Below, piece by piece: positions 1 through 5,756 of a DNA stretch of 5,756 bases. Origin of the DNA: Selenomonadaceae bacterium (GTDB taxonomy: Bacteria > Bacillota > Negativicutes > Selenomonadales > Selenomonadaceae); contig JAFTEG010000313.1 of the NCBI GenBank assembly GCA_017453765.1, positions 1 through 5,756 of the forward strand, written 5' to 3'. The translations under genes were made by a program, and so were the position numbers. The notes below the pieces were generated by a model. The model saw only the letters and a list, made by a program, of their open reading frames with translations. It made no database searches and was not told the DNA's origin. Position 1 is the stretch's first letter. Every line of letters starts with the position of its first letter.

Positions 1-3000
1 AACTACGATCCCTTTACACTTTGGAGCAATTCGGTTGAAATTCCCAAAGCTAACGTCGGAAAAATTTTTGACTACCTCAACCTTGCCGCAATGATAAAAA
101 GTTTTTTCGCGCCGTCCGATCCTACCAGCTACCAAATTCAAAAGGCGTGGCGTCAAATTAACGAAGACAAGGTAAATACCGCGCTTAAGGCTTATCCTGC
201 CGCGAAAACTTTAATCAGCCTTTTTAATAACTTCACGGAAAAAACTCACCGCGCCTTTGCAGATTGTCTTGTAGGCGCCGGTAACAGCAACGAGGATAAT
301 TTCAAAAATGCTCTCGCGCAGGTTAAAACGGCAGAAAACATTGCCGACAGCGTGTTACATTCGGACGTGAATCACCGCCGCGTTAAAGACGTCATTCAAC
401 AAATTTTCAGCAACAACGGTCTTGTCAGAAAATATCTCAGCGTTGACGTTTACACGACTGATGAACTTTTGGATTTTTGCAGGCAGTTTGAAAATACAGA
501 TTTAACTGCCGTCATTTCAAAGCCCGCCGCGCAGATTGATGAAAACCTTTTTTCTGAAGATGAAATCGATGACTTTTTGGACTACGTTTGGAACAATCCT
601 CAAGTCACGCTTGTACGCAAGGAGCGCGAACCTTTCAAGGGACCGAAACGCAGAAGAGTCACCGGCGTCATGAAACAGTGCTTGACCGCGCTTTTAAATT
701 ATATTTACGCTAAAAGAAATCTCGCCACTTCCTCAAGCTCCGGCAAACCTTCCGCACCGGTTGAAAGGGCGCAGGAAATTTTAGCCGAACTCAAAAAGCA
801 AGTCGCACGCACCGACAAAAAAGCCGGTCTCGGACAAATTATTTTCAAGCACTTCATTGAAAACTTTGAAAAGAAACTTAACGGCGAATCGGCGGTTATC
901 TCCTACCGCGAATGTATTTTAACGTCAAGTTACATTGAACTTGAAAACGACGTGCCGACCATTGAATCTTTCGGCGTGACGGAGTTTTCACTCAAAGAAC
1001 GCGTGAAAAATTTTGAAAACGAAATGCGCGCCAAAACTTTTTCCGACGCGTTGAAAAGTGCCTACGAAACCGCGCTTAGAAATTATGACTGCGGCATTTT
1101 ACAGCACCTTGTGAAATTTTACCTGCCGCAACTCGGCGTGACGGAAGAAGAGGTTAAACGCAAGTTAAACGGTCTCGACAAGCAGGTTGACAGGCAGATT
1201 GAACGCTTGTACACGGATTTTTTAAGCGATTTGGAGTTAGCGCGTAACTACTCACGTATCACCGACCAAGAGAAAATTGAATTTTACATTAACGCCGCCG
1301 TTGACGCACGCAGACATTTCACGCAGACTAAAAACGCGGGGCTTTTCAACCGCTTTATTAAGGCGTGCACTCAGTCAATCGACAAGACTTCCATTCCGCA
1401 GAAAAATGCGCTTATCGCGCGGCTGAAAAAGATGGAGGAGCAGTTGGAGCAGAATTTAAGCGACGGTGAAACGCTTGATTCGCGCTACCCCATACTTGCA
1501 AACATTCGCCGCCAAATTGAGCTGATGAATTTAACCGTTGCGGAAGATTATATGAACCGGCTGGAAACGGAAGGCGGAAACCTTTTAACCGAATTGGACG
1601 TGACAGGTTACGACCTTTCGACGCTGGAAAATTTCCTGCGCGAATATGAAACTTTGTACCGCGCAATTTTAAATGCCAACGGCTCTGTCGAAGGCGCCTT
1701 TAAACAGCGTTTTCACGGCGGCAGGGTTAATCGCGAAACGCAAAACGCGCTTGATTATCTGCGCGGCTGGCAGGGCATTCATTCCGGACAAAATTCAGCT
1801 ATTGAATCGTCAATCATTGACATTTTGGCGCACTTCGGTTACACCGGCGCGAAAATCTCGGCTAAGAATATCGACACGCTTAACCAAAAATCTTACACGA
1901 TAACTTTTGATGAGCCGATTAAAGCGCGTGAAAGTTATCCTCATCCCTTCGCAGTTTTCGGCACGGAAATTTACAACAAGGGGCTTGAGGTAGTCTATCT
2001 CGGCGCCAATCGCCGCTATGACAATATCGCGCAGGTTCTCGGTGAATCGACGGTGGATCGCGGCACGATTTGTCTTGCCGATACTTCAATGACTCTGCCG
2101 GAACGCCGCAACCTTGCAAAGATTATGAAGTTGACGACGAACTTAAAAAATATCCTGCTGATTGATAAAGTCATGGCGCTGTACCTTGCAGGCTTTGACG
2201 ACGCCAATCGCGGTAAGCGTATGTTGCAGACGGTACTGCCTTTCTCCCGCGTGCAACCTTATACTACCGGCGGCGTTGTTGCGCCTGAAATGTTTATCGG
2301 TCGCTCGGAAGAATTGGATCAAATTCGCGATATGTCCGGTCCCGTCTTCGTCTACGGCGGCAGGCAACTCGGCAAGTCCGCTTTACTCCGGCAGGTTCGC
2401 AACATTGAACACAATCCCCGCCAACTTTGCTACGCCTTCTTCATTGACCTTAAGAATTTGAACTGCGATCAGACGCTTAGCAGAATTGTTGAGGAACTTT
2501 CAAACGCCAAACTTATCGGTGACGCGCAGAATTGGGAAGAATTTTCTTTCAAGATGCGCAAACTGCTTAACGGTCAATTCGGCGGCATTACAAAACCTAA
2601 AAAGCTTATGTTGCTTATGGACGAGAGCGACGCTTTCTTAAGCGACAAAGACTCCGAACGCGCGATAAACGTACTGCGTTCACTGCTTGTCACTTTCAAC
2701 GGTCAATTCAAATTCGTGCTTGCCGGCTTGCACAAAGTCATACGCTTTGAACAAAATTCAAGTTTCGGCAACCTCAATCACATTTCTGTTTTGCCTTTCA
2801 AGCCTTCCGACGCAATGGAACTTTTGGTAAAGCCGATGAGCTGGCTCGGTTTCAGAATTTCCGACGAAAGTTTAATCAGCGCGATTTTCAGCCGAACGAA
2901 TTATTATCCCGGCTCCATTCAGTACTATTGCAAAATGCTTGTCGACGCGGTAGGTGCCAACTACACGAAACAGAATTTTGACGTTGTGAAAAATCCGCCG

Positions 3001-3399
3001 TACACGCTTGATGACGAATATTTAAAGAACGTTTTGGGCAACCGCGAATTTCAAGAGGAGATTCGGCAAAAATTTCAAATTACGCTTTGCCTTGACGACG
3101 ACAATTACTATGAAATTTTGGCGCTTGCCGTAGCTATGGCGTATTATGAAAACGGCAGACCTATCGGCGTGAGTATCGGCGACATTAAAGACTACTGCCT
3201 TATGTGCGGCGTTGAAAAAATCGGCAAGCTTACCGACATTGAGCTTTTGTCACTGCTTGATGAAATGGTTACGCTTAACATTTTGCGCAGGACGAATGAG
3301 GGCAAGTACGAATTTAACCGCTACGCTTTTTGGCATATGATGGGAACTGTTGAAGAGGCAAACAGAAAGCTTGACTCTTACGGTACGCTTGGAAATTAG
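1..3399 (+). CDS. Large STAND/AAA-like P-loop ATPase with long helical N-terminus (5'-partial)
   Basis: The frame is open from base 1 to the TAG at 3397-3399 (1132 codons). The first ATG, at 91, has no Shine-Dalgarno sequence before it, and codons 1-30 look like normal coding sequence of this gene, so the true start probably lies left of the window. Seen in order: a mostly helical region (about 1-1830) broken by a Ser/Pro-rich linker at 724-762; a probable alpha/beta domain (about 1840-2200); a PEMFIGR motif (2284-2304); Walker A GGRQLGKS (2356-2379); Walker B LMLLMDESD (2605-2631); a sensor-1-like strand FKFVLAGLHKV (2707-2739); and a C-terminal winged-helix-like segment (about 3100-3370). 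A GR motif followed by VYGGRQLGKSALLR is typical of STAND-type or archaeal-ATPase-like NTPases, many of which act as sensors or switches in conflict systems. No signal peptide or membrane segment is visible, so it is probably cytoplasmic. The ATPase assignment is strong; a defence role is inferred from architecture and the HEPN neighbour. The function of the N-terminal two thirds is unknown. Confidence 0.88.
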   Translation, partial: NYDPFTLWSNSVEIPKANVGKIFDYLNLAAMIKSFFAPSDPTSYQIQKAWRQINEDKVNTALKAYPAAKTLISLFNNFTEKTHRAFADCLVGAGNSNEDNFKNALAQVKTAENIADSVLHSDVNHRRVKDVIQQIFSNNGLVRKYLSVDVYTTDELLDFCRQFENTDLTAVISKPAAQIDENLFSEDEIDDFLDYVWNNPQVTLVRKEREPFKGPKRRRVTGVMKQCLTALLNYIYAKRNLATSSSSGKPSAPVERAQEILAELKKQVARTDKKAGLGQIIFKHFIENFEKKLNGESAVISYRECILTSSYIELENDVPTIESFGVTEFSLKERVKNFENEMRAKTFSDALKSAYETALRNYDCGILQHLVKFYLPQLGVTEEEVKRKLNGLDKQVDRQIERLYTDFLSDLELARNYSRITDQEKIEFYINAAVDARRHFTQTKNAGLFNRFIKACTQSIDKTSIPQKNALIARLKKMEEQLEQNLSDGETLDSRYPILANIRRQIELMNLTVAEDYMNRLETEGGNLLTELDVTGYDLSTLENFLREYETLYRAILNANGSVEGAFKQRFHGGRVNRETQNALDYLRGWQGIHSGQNSAIESSIIDILAHFGYTGAKISAKNIDTLNQKSYTITFDEPIKARESYPHPFAVFGTEIYNKGLEVVYLGANRRYDNIAQVLGESTVDRGTICLADTSMTLPERRNLAKIMKLTTNLKNILLIDKVMALYLAGFDDANRGKRMLQTVLPFSRVQPYTTGGVVAPEMFIGRSEELDQIRDMSGPVFVYGGRQLGKSALLRQVRNIEHNPRQLCYAFFIDLKNLNCDQTLSRIVEELSNAKLIGDAQNWEEFSFKMRKLLNGQFGGITKPKKLMLLMDESDAFLSDKDSERAINVLRSLLVTFNGQFKFVLAGLHKVIRFEQNSSFGNLNHISVLPFKPSDAMELLVKPMSWLGFRISDESLISAIFSRTNYYPGSIQYYCKMLVDAVGANYTKQNFDVVKNPPYTLDDEYLKNVLGNREFQEEIRQKFQITLCLDDDNYYEILALAVAMAYYENGRPIGVSIGDIKDYCLMCGVEKIGKLTDIELLSLLDEMVTLNILRRTNEGKYEFNRYAFWHMMGTVEEANRKLDSYGTLGN
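2284..3390 (+). other. P-loop NTPase module plus C-terminal winged-helix-like segment
   Basis: This is the catalytic part of the large protein. The P-loop is G-x4-G-K-S with Lys encoded at 2374-2376. Walker B has four to five hydrophobic residues before Asp (2620-2622) and Glu (2623-2625), so both Mg binding and water activation look intact. A hydrophobic strand ending in AGLHKV (2713-2739) fits sensor 1. After it come helices containing the segment TNYYPGSIQYYC (about 2899-2934), and then a tail with helices, a VTLNILRR strand and a short hairpin that fits a winged helix. No key residue appears to be missing, so an active ATPase is expected. The domain borders are approximate and were read by eye. 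Confidence 0.8.
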
Positions 3400-3404
3400 G
3401 TGTT

Positions 3405-3478
3405 AGGGACTAGGGACTAGGGACTAGGGAACAGGGACTAGAAATTACTCTTCCCTTTTCCCTCTTCCCTCCTCCCTA
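3405..3478. repeat. Heptamer array: five AGGGACT-type units then four CCC units, forming an imperfect inverted repeat
   Basis: GGG occurs at 3406, 3413, 3420, 3427 and 3434, exactly every 7 bp (unit AGGGACT, with one AGGGAAC variant). CCC occurs at 3453, 3460, 3467 and 3474, again every 7 bp, inside a 30-nt uninterrupted pyrimidine run (3448-3477). Bases 3411-3437 can pair with 3452-3478 as four AGGGA/TCCCT blocks separated by 1-2-nt mismatches, with a 14-nt loop at 3438-3451. Each half also fits the G3-N4 quadruplex pattern, the left half on the + strand and the right half on the - strand. It lies wholly between the two genes. No U-tract follows on either strand, so it is not an intrinsic terminator. 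Heptameric tandem repeats of similar look are known from filamentous cyanobacteria; whether this one is related is unknown. Confidence 0.9.
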
Positions 3479-3480
3479 AA

Positions 3481-3486
3481 AAGGAG
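3481..3486 (+). promoter_or_regulatory. Ribosome-binding site AAGGAG of the HEPN gene
   Basis: AAGGAG lies 8 nt before the GTG at 3495-3497, which is good spacing and fixes that GTG as the start; the next in-frame Met is about residue 40. The site begins 2 nt after the end of the heptamer hairpin. AGGAG (3482-3486) is exactly complementary to CTCCT at 3469-3473 inside the C-rich half, so the site could be masked when the C-rich half is not paired with the G-rich half. Confidence 0.85.
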
Positions 3487-3494
3487 TATTTATA

Positions 3495-4580
3495 GTGTCT
3501 AAAATTACTACGCGAATATCGCTTTTAAATTCTGCCGCGACAAATGAACTTGATATAGATTTCAGCAAATTACAGCCGCTTGACACTGAAGACCTTTCAG
3601 CGTGGTGGCGAATGGTACCAGGCGCGCGACGCTTTACAAATAATGCCGCCGATGCCGTAGATAAACACTGTGCCGCCGCCGCGCACTTGCCGCAGGTTGA
3701 CCTTGAAGGCTTTGTGCAAATGCTTGAAGATAAAATTTCACGGCGTCACGTTTCGCAGATGATTTCCATTTTTGAATACGACGCAGATGGCGATATGGAA
3801 GATTTTGTCACGGCGTTGACTGAAAAATTTGCGTCAAACTTTTTGCGCGACTTCACGCAAGATTCACCGATGACCGACTTGGCGAATCAAAACGCGCTGG
3901 GCGGCTACGCGGTTATTGTGAAGCTTAAACGCAAGATGAATTGGTTGACTTCGGCAGTGGTTGATTACAACAAAAACGCCGGCAATTCTACCGGCGCAAT
4001 TATTTTTGTGACGAGTGAGGATAATCCCCCGCCGAGTTTGGCGCGTCTTTCAGACTACCTCACGCCGTACGACGTACAATTTTTTGCGATTAACCTACTT
4101 GAAAATGCAAGGCTTACGACGCAGGAAAAACTTTACACTTCGACATTGGCGGCTAAGTTGGCGGGTCAATCCGCTATCCTTGCGAAAAATTTGGCAAGCG
4201 TCGAACTGTTTAACGAAGGAATAGAATTTGTGAAAAGGCTTGTGCCGAAGTTTGACGAGAGAATTTTTAACCGCGCAGTTTGGGAATGTCAAGCGCAATT
4301 CCTACTGCCGACGCTTGAGCAATTACGTTGCAGGCTGATTGAAAAAAATTTCGCGCGTCTACGTCACATACTTCCGCGTACAGATGAATTTGGCAAAATG
4401 TTAAAGGATCCTTGGGACATGGAATTACGTCACCTGCATTTTTACGGCGGTCAAGCACTGCTTTTCTACCAGCACGATTGGGAATTGTTGGAGCTTGCTT
4501 ACCACGCGCGAAATGAACTTTCGCACTTGGTAACGATTGACTTGCAACGGTTGGAAAAACTTTTTGCCTTTGCAGATTAA
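3495..4580 (+). CDS. Protein with C-terminal HEPN-like RNase motif, N-terminal region unrecognised
   Basis: A GTG start with AAGGAG 8 nt upstream and a TAA at 4578-4580 give 361 residues. The last ~95 residues are helical (LEQLRCRLIEKNF near 274-286, then LLELAYHARNELSHL at 331-345, then a final helix) and contain R339-N-E-L-S-H344 (4509-4526). This matches the R[N/D/H]xxxH catalytic signature of HEPN domains, which are mostly metal-independent RNases in toxin, abortive-infection and CRISPR-linked proteins. Residues 1-130 are mainly helical. Residues about 135-200 look alpha/beta, with strands YAVIVKL, GAIIFVTSED and VQFFAIN, and could be a small Rossmann-like or binding domain that I cannot name. 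No signal peptide or membrane helix is seen. It lies 95 bp after the large ATPase gene on the same strand, probably in one operon, which suggests an effector or partner. The coding call is certain, the HEPN call is moderately supported, and RNase activity is inferred. A structural, non-catalytic HEPN domain remains possible. Confidence 0.85.
   Translation: MSKITTRISLLNSAATNELDIDFSKLQPLDTEDLSAWWRMVPGARRFTNNAADAVDKHCAAAAHLPQVDLEGFVQMLEDKISRRHVSQMISIFEYDADGDMEDFVTALTEKFASNFLRDFTQDSPMTDLANQNALGGYAVIVKLKRKMNWLTSAVVDYNKNAGNSTGAIIFVTSEDNPPPSLARLSDYLTPYDVQFFAINLLENARLTTQEKLYTSTLAAKLAGQSAILAKNLASVELFNEGIEFVKRLVPKFDERIFNRAVWECQAQFLLPTLEQLRCRLIEKNFARLRHILPRTDEFGKMLKDPWDMELRHLHFYGGQALLFYQHDWELLELAYHARNELSHLVTIDLQRLEKLFAFAD
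4248..4577 (+). other. Putative HEPN domain (R-N-x3-H motif)
   Basis: This covers roughly residues 252-361 of the 361-aa protein, predicted by eye to be almost all helix. The motif Arg339-Asn340 followed by His344 sits near the C-terminal end of a long helix, with one further helix (DLQRLEKLFAF) after it. This is the usual position of the motif in Swt1-like and related HEPN bundles. The left border is uncertain. Confidence 0.62.
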
Positions 4581-4604
4581 TGACGTAAAAAGCAGATTAA
4601 TGAC
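4572..4604. repeat. 13-bp direct repeat spanning the HEPN stop codon
   Basis: GCAGATTAATGAC occurs at 4572-4584 and again at 4592-4604, 20 bp apart. The first copy contains the TAA stop (4578-4580) of the HEPN gene. The 7-bp spacer is GTAAAAA. It looks like a small local tandem duplication; no function is evident. Confidence 0.85.
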
Positions 4605-4722
4605 TTGAAATATTTTTAAACGGCTACGTATAAAATTTTCAGCCTATTACTAAAATAAATTTTAACGGCGGCTCTGCAGGTTACTAAACTTGCAGAGTCT
4701 TTTTTATTGCATTGAAAAAATT
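4581..4722. other. AT-rich convergent intergenic region
   Basis: This gap of 142 bp lies between the HEPN gene (+) and the amidohydrolase gene (-). It holds the second copy of the 13-bp repeat, an AT-rich stretch (about 4605-4668) with no recognisable promoter or RNA gene, and the terminator hairpin at 4670-4706. Because both flanking genes point inward, no promoter is needed here. Confidence 0.7.
4670..4706 (+). terminator. Intrinsic (Rho-independent) terminator
   Basis: CTCTGCAGGTT (4672-4682) pairs with AACTTGCAGAG (4687-4697), giving an 11-bp stem with one G-U pair and a 4-nt loop (ACTA, 4683-4686). The T-run TCTTTTTT follows at 4698-4705. It is 90 bp after the HEPN stop and oriented to end the + strand operon. 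On the - strand the stem is followed, after about 6 nt, by a weaker T-rich stretch, so it could also help to end the amidohydrolase transcript. Confidence 0.88.
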
Positions 4723-5756
4723 TTATTGCAGTGAGAAAACTTTTTTACCCTCGAAATAAGTAGCGGCAGGTTTGGCGGTATGAAGCTCTTTCACGGGACA
4801 AGTCAGCACGTCTTTTGTAACAAGCAAGAAGTCGGCGTACTTGCCTTCCTTAATACTGCCGCGTTCGTTTTCAATGAACATTTGCTTAGCGACGTTGATT
4901 GTCAGCGACGTAATAGCCTGTTCGCGGGTTAAGAGTTCTTCATTCCACCAAGGCTTTCCCGTTTCCATATAGCATTGACCGGTAACCGCAATTTCCATAA
5001 TGCCGAAAGGATCGTCGGGACTGCCGGAAAGTGCAGGGAAGTCTGAATGCGAAGTTACATTTACGCCGTTATCAAAGAATGACTTCATGGGATAACTTTT
5101 ATCGCCCATGCCTTCGGGAACCATGCTCGGCAATATCTCTTGTACATCGTCCGGGACATGGTGCCAAAGCATACCGGAAGTGACATTGATATTGTGGTCA
5201 GCCATACGCTTATAATCGGACTGCTTGACTTGGTGAACATGTACAAGCGTGTTGCGGAGTTCGTCTTTTCCGCCGTTTATATACGCATTGACGGCGCGAT
5301 TGACAGCCTTATTGCCCATAGTGTGAATGTGCATTGTCAAATTTTTTGAGTTAGCCTTGCGCGTAATGTCAGTGACTTCCTCTTCCGACCAGTTGACAAT
5401 GCCCTGCTTTCCGCCGGGGTACAGCGGATCGACAAACCCTGTGCCCGATTCCACGGTGCCGTCCATGAAGAGTTTGATCCAATTCGTTTTCACATGATCG
5501 GAGGCATATTTCTGGACGCCAAGCGCTTTCTCGAAATGCTTGTCAATATCCATCCAGCTTTCAAATTCATACGTCAGGCCCAAAAGAAAATGCAGGTTGC
5601 CCGCTTGGTCGGTTTGCTGCGCGGCCTTGAAGTAGCTTTCATTGAAGAAATAGTTGCCCCAGCCGTCGATATACATGGTATAGCCTTCCGACAGCAAGCG
5701 TTCCTCGACTTCCGACAGAACTTCTTTTGCCAAATCAACGGAGAAAAGATTGTCAT
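4723..5756 (-). CDS. YtcJ-like metal-dependent amidohydrolase, C-terminal part (5'-partial)
   Basis: The frame runs from the right edge to a TAA at 4725-4723, with about 343 codons visible. The TTG at 5733-5731 is unlikely to be the start: the frame stays open to the edge with plausible coding sequence (DNLFSVDLAKEV), and the family is usually around 500-550 aa, so the N-terminal HxH metal-binding part is outside the window. Visible family landmarks, numbering the TTG as 1, are IKLFMDG (86-92, conserved Lys-x3-Asp-Gly), MHIHTMGNKAV (134-144), VHVHQ (164-168), TSHSDFP (227-233, metal-ligand Asp), and the C-terminal GSIKEGKYADFLLV and YFEGKKVF beta-sandwich strands typical of the amidohydrolase superfamily. 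The family hydrolyses amide or related C-N bonds in the cytoplasm; the substrate cannot be told. The gene is convergent with the ATPase-HEPN pair and probably unrelated to it. No frameshift or internal stop is seen. Confidence 0.9.
   Translation of the reverse strand, partial: DNLFSVDLAKEVLSEVEERLLSEGYTMYIDGWGNYFFNESYFKAAQQTDQAGNLHFLLGLTYEFESWMDIDKHFEKALGVQKYASDHVKTNWIKLFMDGTVESGTGFVDPLYPGGKQGIVNWSEEEVTDITRKANSKNLTMHIHTMGNKAVNRAVNAYINGGKDELRNTLVHVHQVKQSDYKRMADHNINVTSGMLWHHVPDDVQEILPSMVPEGMGDKSYPMKSFFDNGVNVTSHSDFPALSGSPDDPFGIMEIAVTGQCYMETGKPWWNEELLTREQAITSLTINVAKQMFIENERGSIKEGKYADFLLVTKDVLTCPVKELHTAKPAATYFEGKKVFSLQ

Noticed and set aside
1412..2461. Several open frames of 60-100 codons on both strands inside the large ATPase gene
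   Set aside because: They overlap a long gene with clear motifs, lack ribosome-binding sites, and their translations are rich in Arg, Pro, Cys and Ser as expected of shadow frames.
3405..3478. Heptamer hairpin read as an intrinsic terminator between the two genes
   Set aside because: No U-tract follows on either strand; the + strand side runs into AAAAAGGAG, the ribosome site of the next gene.
3405..3478. Heptamer array considered as a CRISPR array
   Set aside because: The units are 7 bp with no unique spacers of 25-40 bp and no cas genes in the window.
4015..4458. Short open frames on both strands inside the HEPN gene
   Set aside because: They lie wholly within a well-supported gene and have no start signals or protein-like composition of their own.
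4631..4664. 8-bp inverted repeat TAAAATTT / AAATTTTA with an 18-nt loop
   Set aside because: All A/T pairs with a long loop in an AT-rich stretch; expected by chance and too weak to claim a structure.
5140..5349. 69-codon + strand frame opposite the amidohydrolase
   Set aside because: It is antisense to conserved amidohydrolase motifs with no ribosome site; a shadow frame.
5574..5756. Minus-strand frame starting with ATG at the right edge
   Set aside because: It overlaps the amidohydrolase in another frame; the amidohydrolase frame carries the family motifs and is itself open to the edge.

Overview
The window looks like a chromosomal stretch of moderate G+C from a bacterium. Shine-Dalgarno use (AAGGAG), a GTG start, short gene spacing and a hairpin-plus-U-tract terminator all point that way. 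Codon choice mixes CGC/GCG/GGC with many AAA, GAA, CTT and ATT codons. The protein style recalls anaerobic Firmicutes such as Negativicutes, but this assignment is a low-confidence guess because there is no rRNA or marker gene.

Left part (1-4580, + strand): two genes in tandem. The first is a very large protein of at least 1132 residues whose reading frame is open to the left edge. It has a long helical N-terminal part, a probable alpha/beta domain, then a STAND/AAA-like P-loop ATPase (Walker A GGRQLGKS, Walker B ending in DESD) and a C-terminal winged-helix-like tail. The second gene (361 aa, GTG start) encodes a protein with an unrecognised N-terminal part and a C-terminal helical segment carrying RNELSH, a match to the R[N/D/H]xxxH signature of HEPN ribonucleases. 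A large P-loop sensor-like ATPase followed by a HEPN protein is the sort of pairing seen in bacterial conflict and phage-defence loci. I do not recognise it as a named system, and more genes may lie to the left of the window.

Junction (3400-3494): the two genes are separated by an unusual 7-bp-periodic array. Five GGG blocks on exact 7-bp spacing are followed by four CCC blocks on the same spacing. The two halves can fold into a long interrupted hairpin, and each half also fits a G-quadruplex pattern (on opposite strands). The array ends just before the ribosome-binding site of the HEPN gene, so it may affect that gene's expression.

Right part (4581-5756): an AT-rich intergenic stretch contains a 13-bp direct repeat spanning the HEPN stop codon and a strong intrinsic terminator. 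It is followed by the convergent C-terminal part of a YtcJ-like amidohydrolase on the - strand, whose 5' end lies beyond the right edge. The amidohydrolase appears to be an ordinary metabolic gene, and the terminator probably marks the right-hand end of the putative defence cassette.
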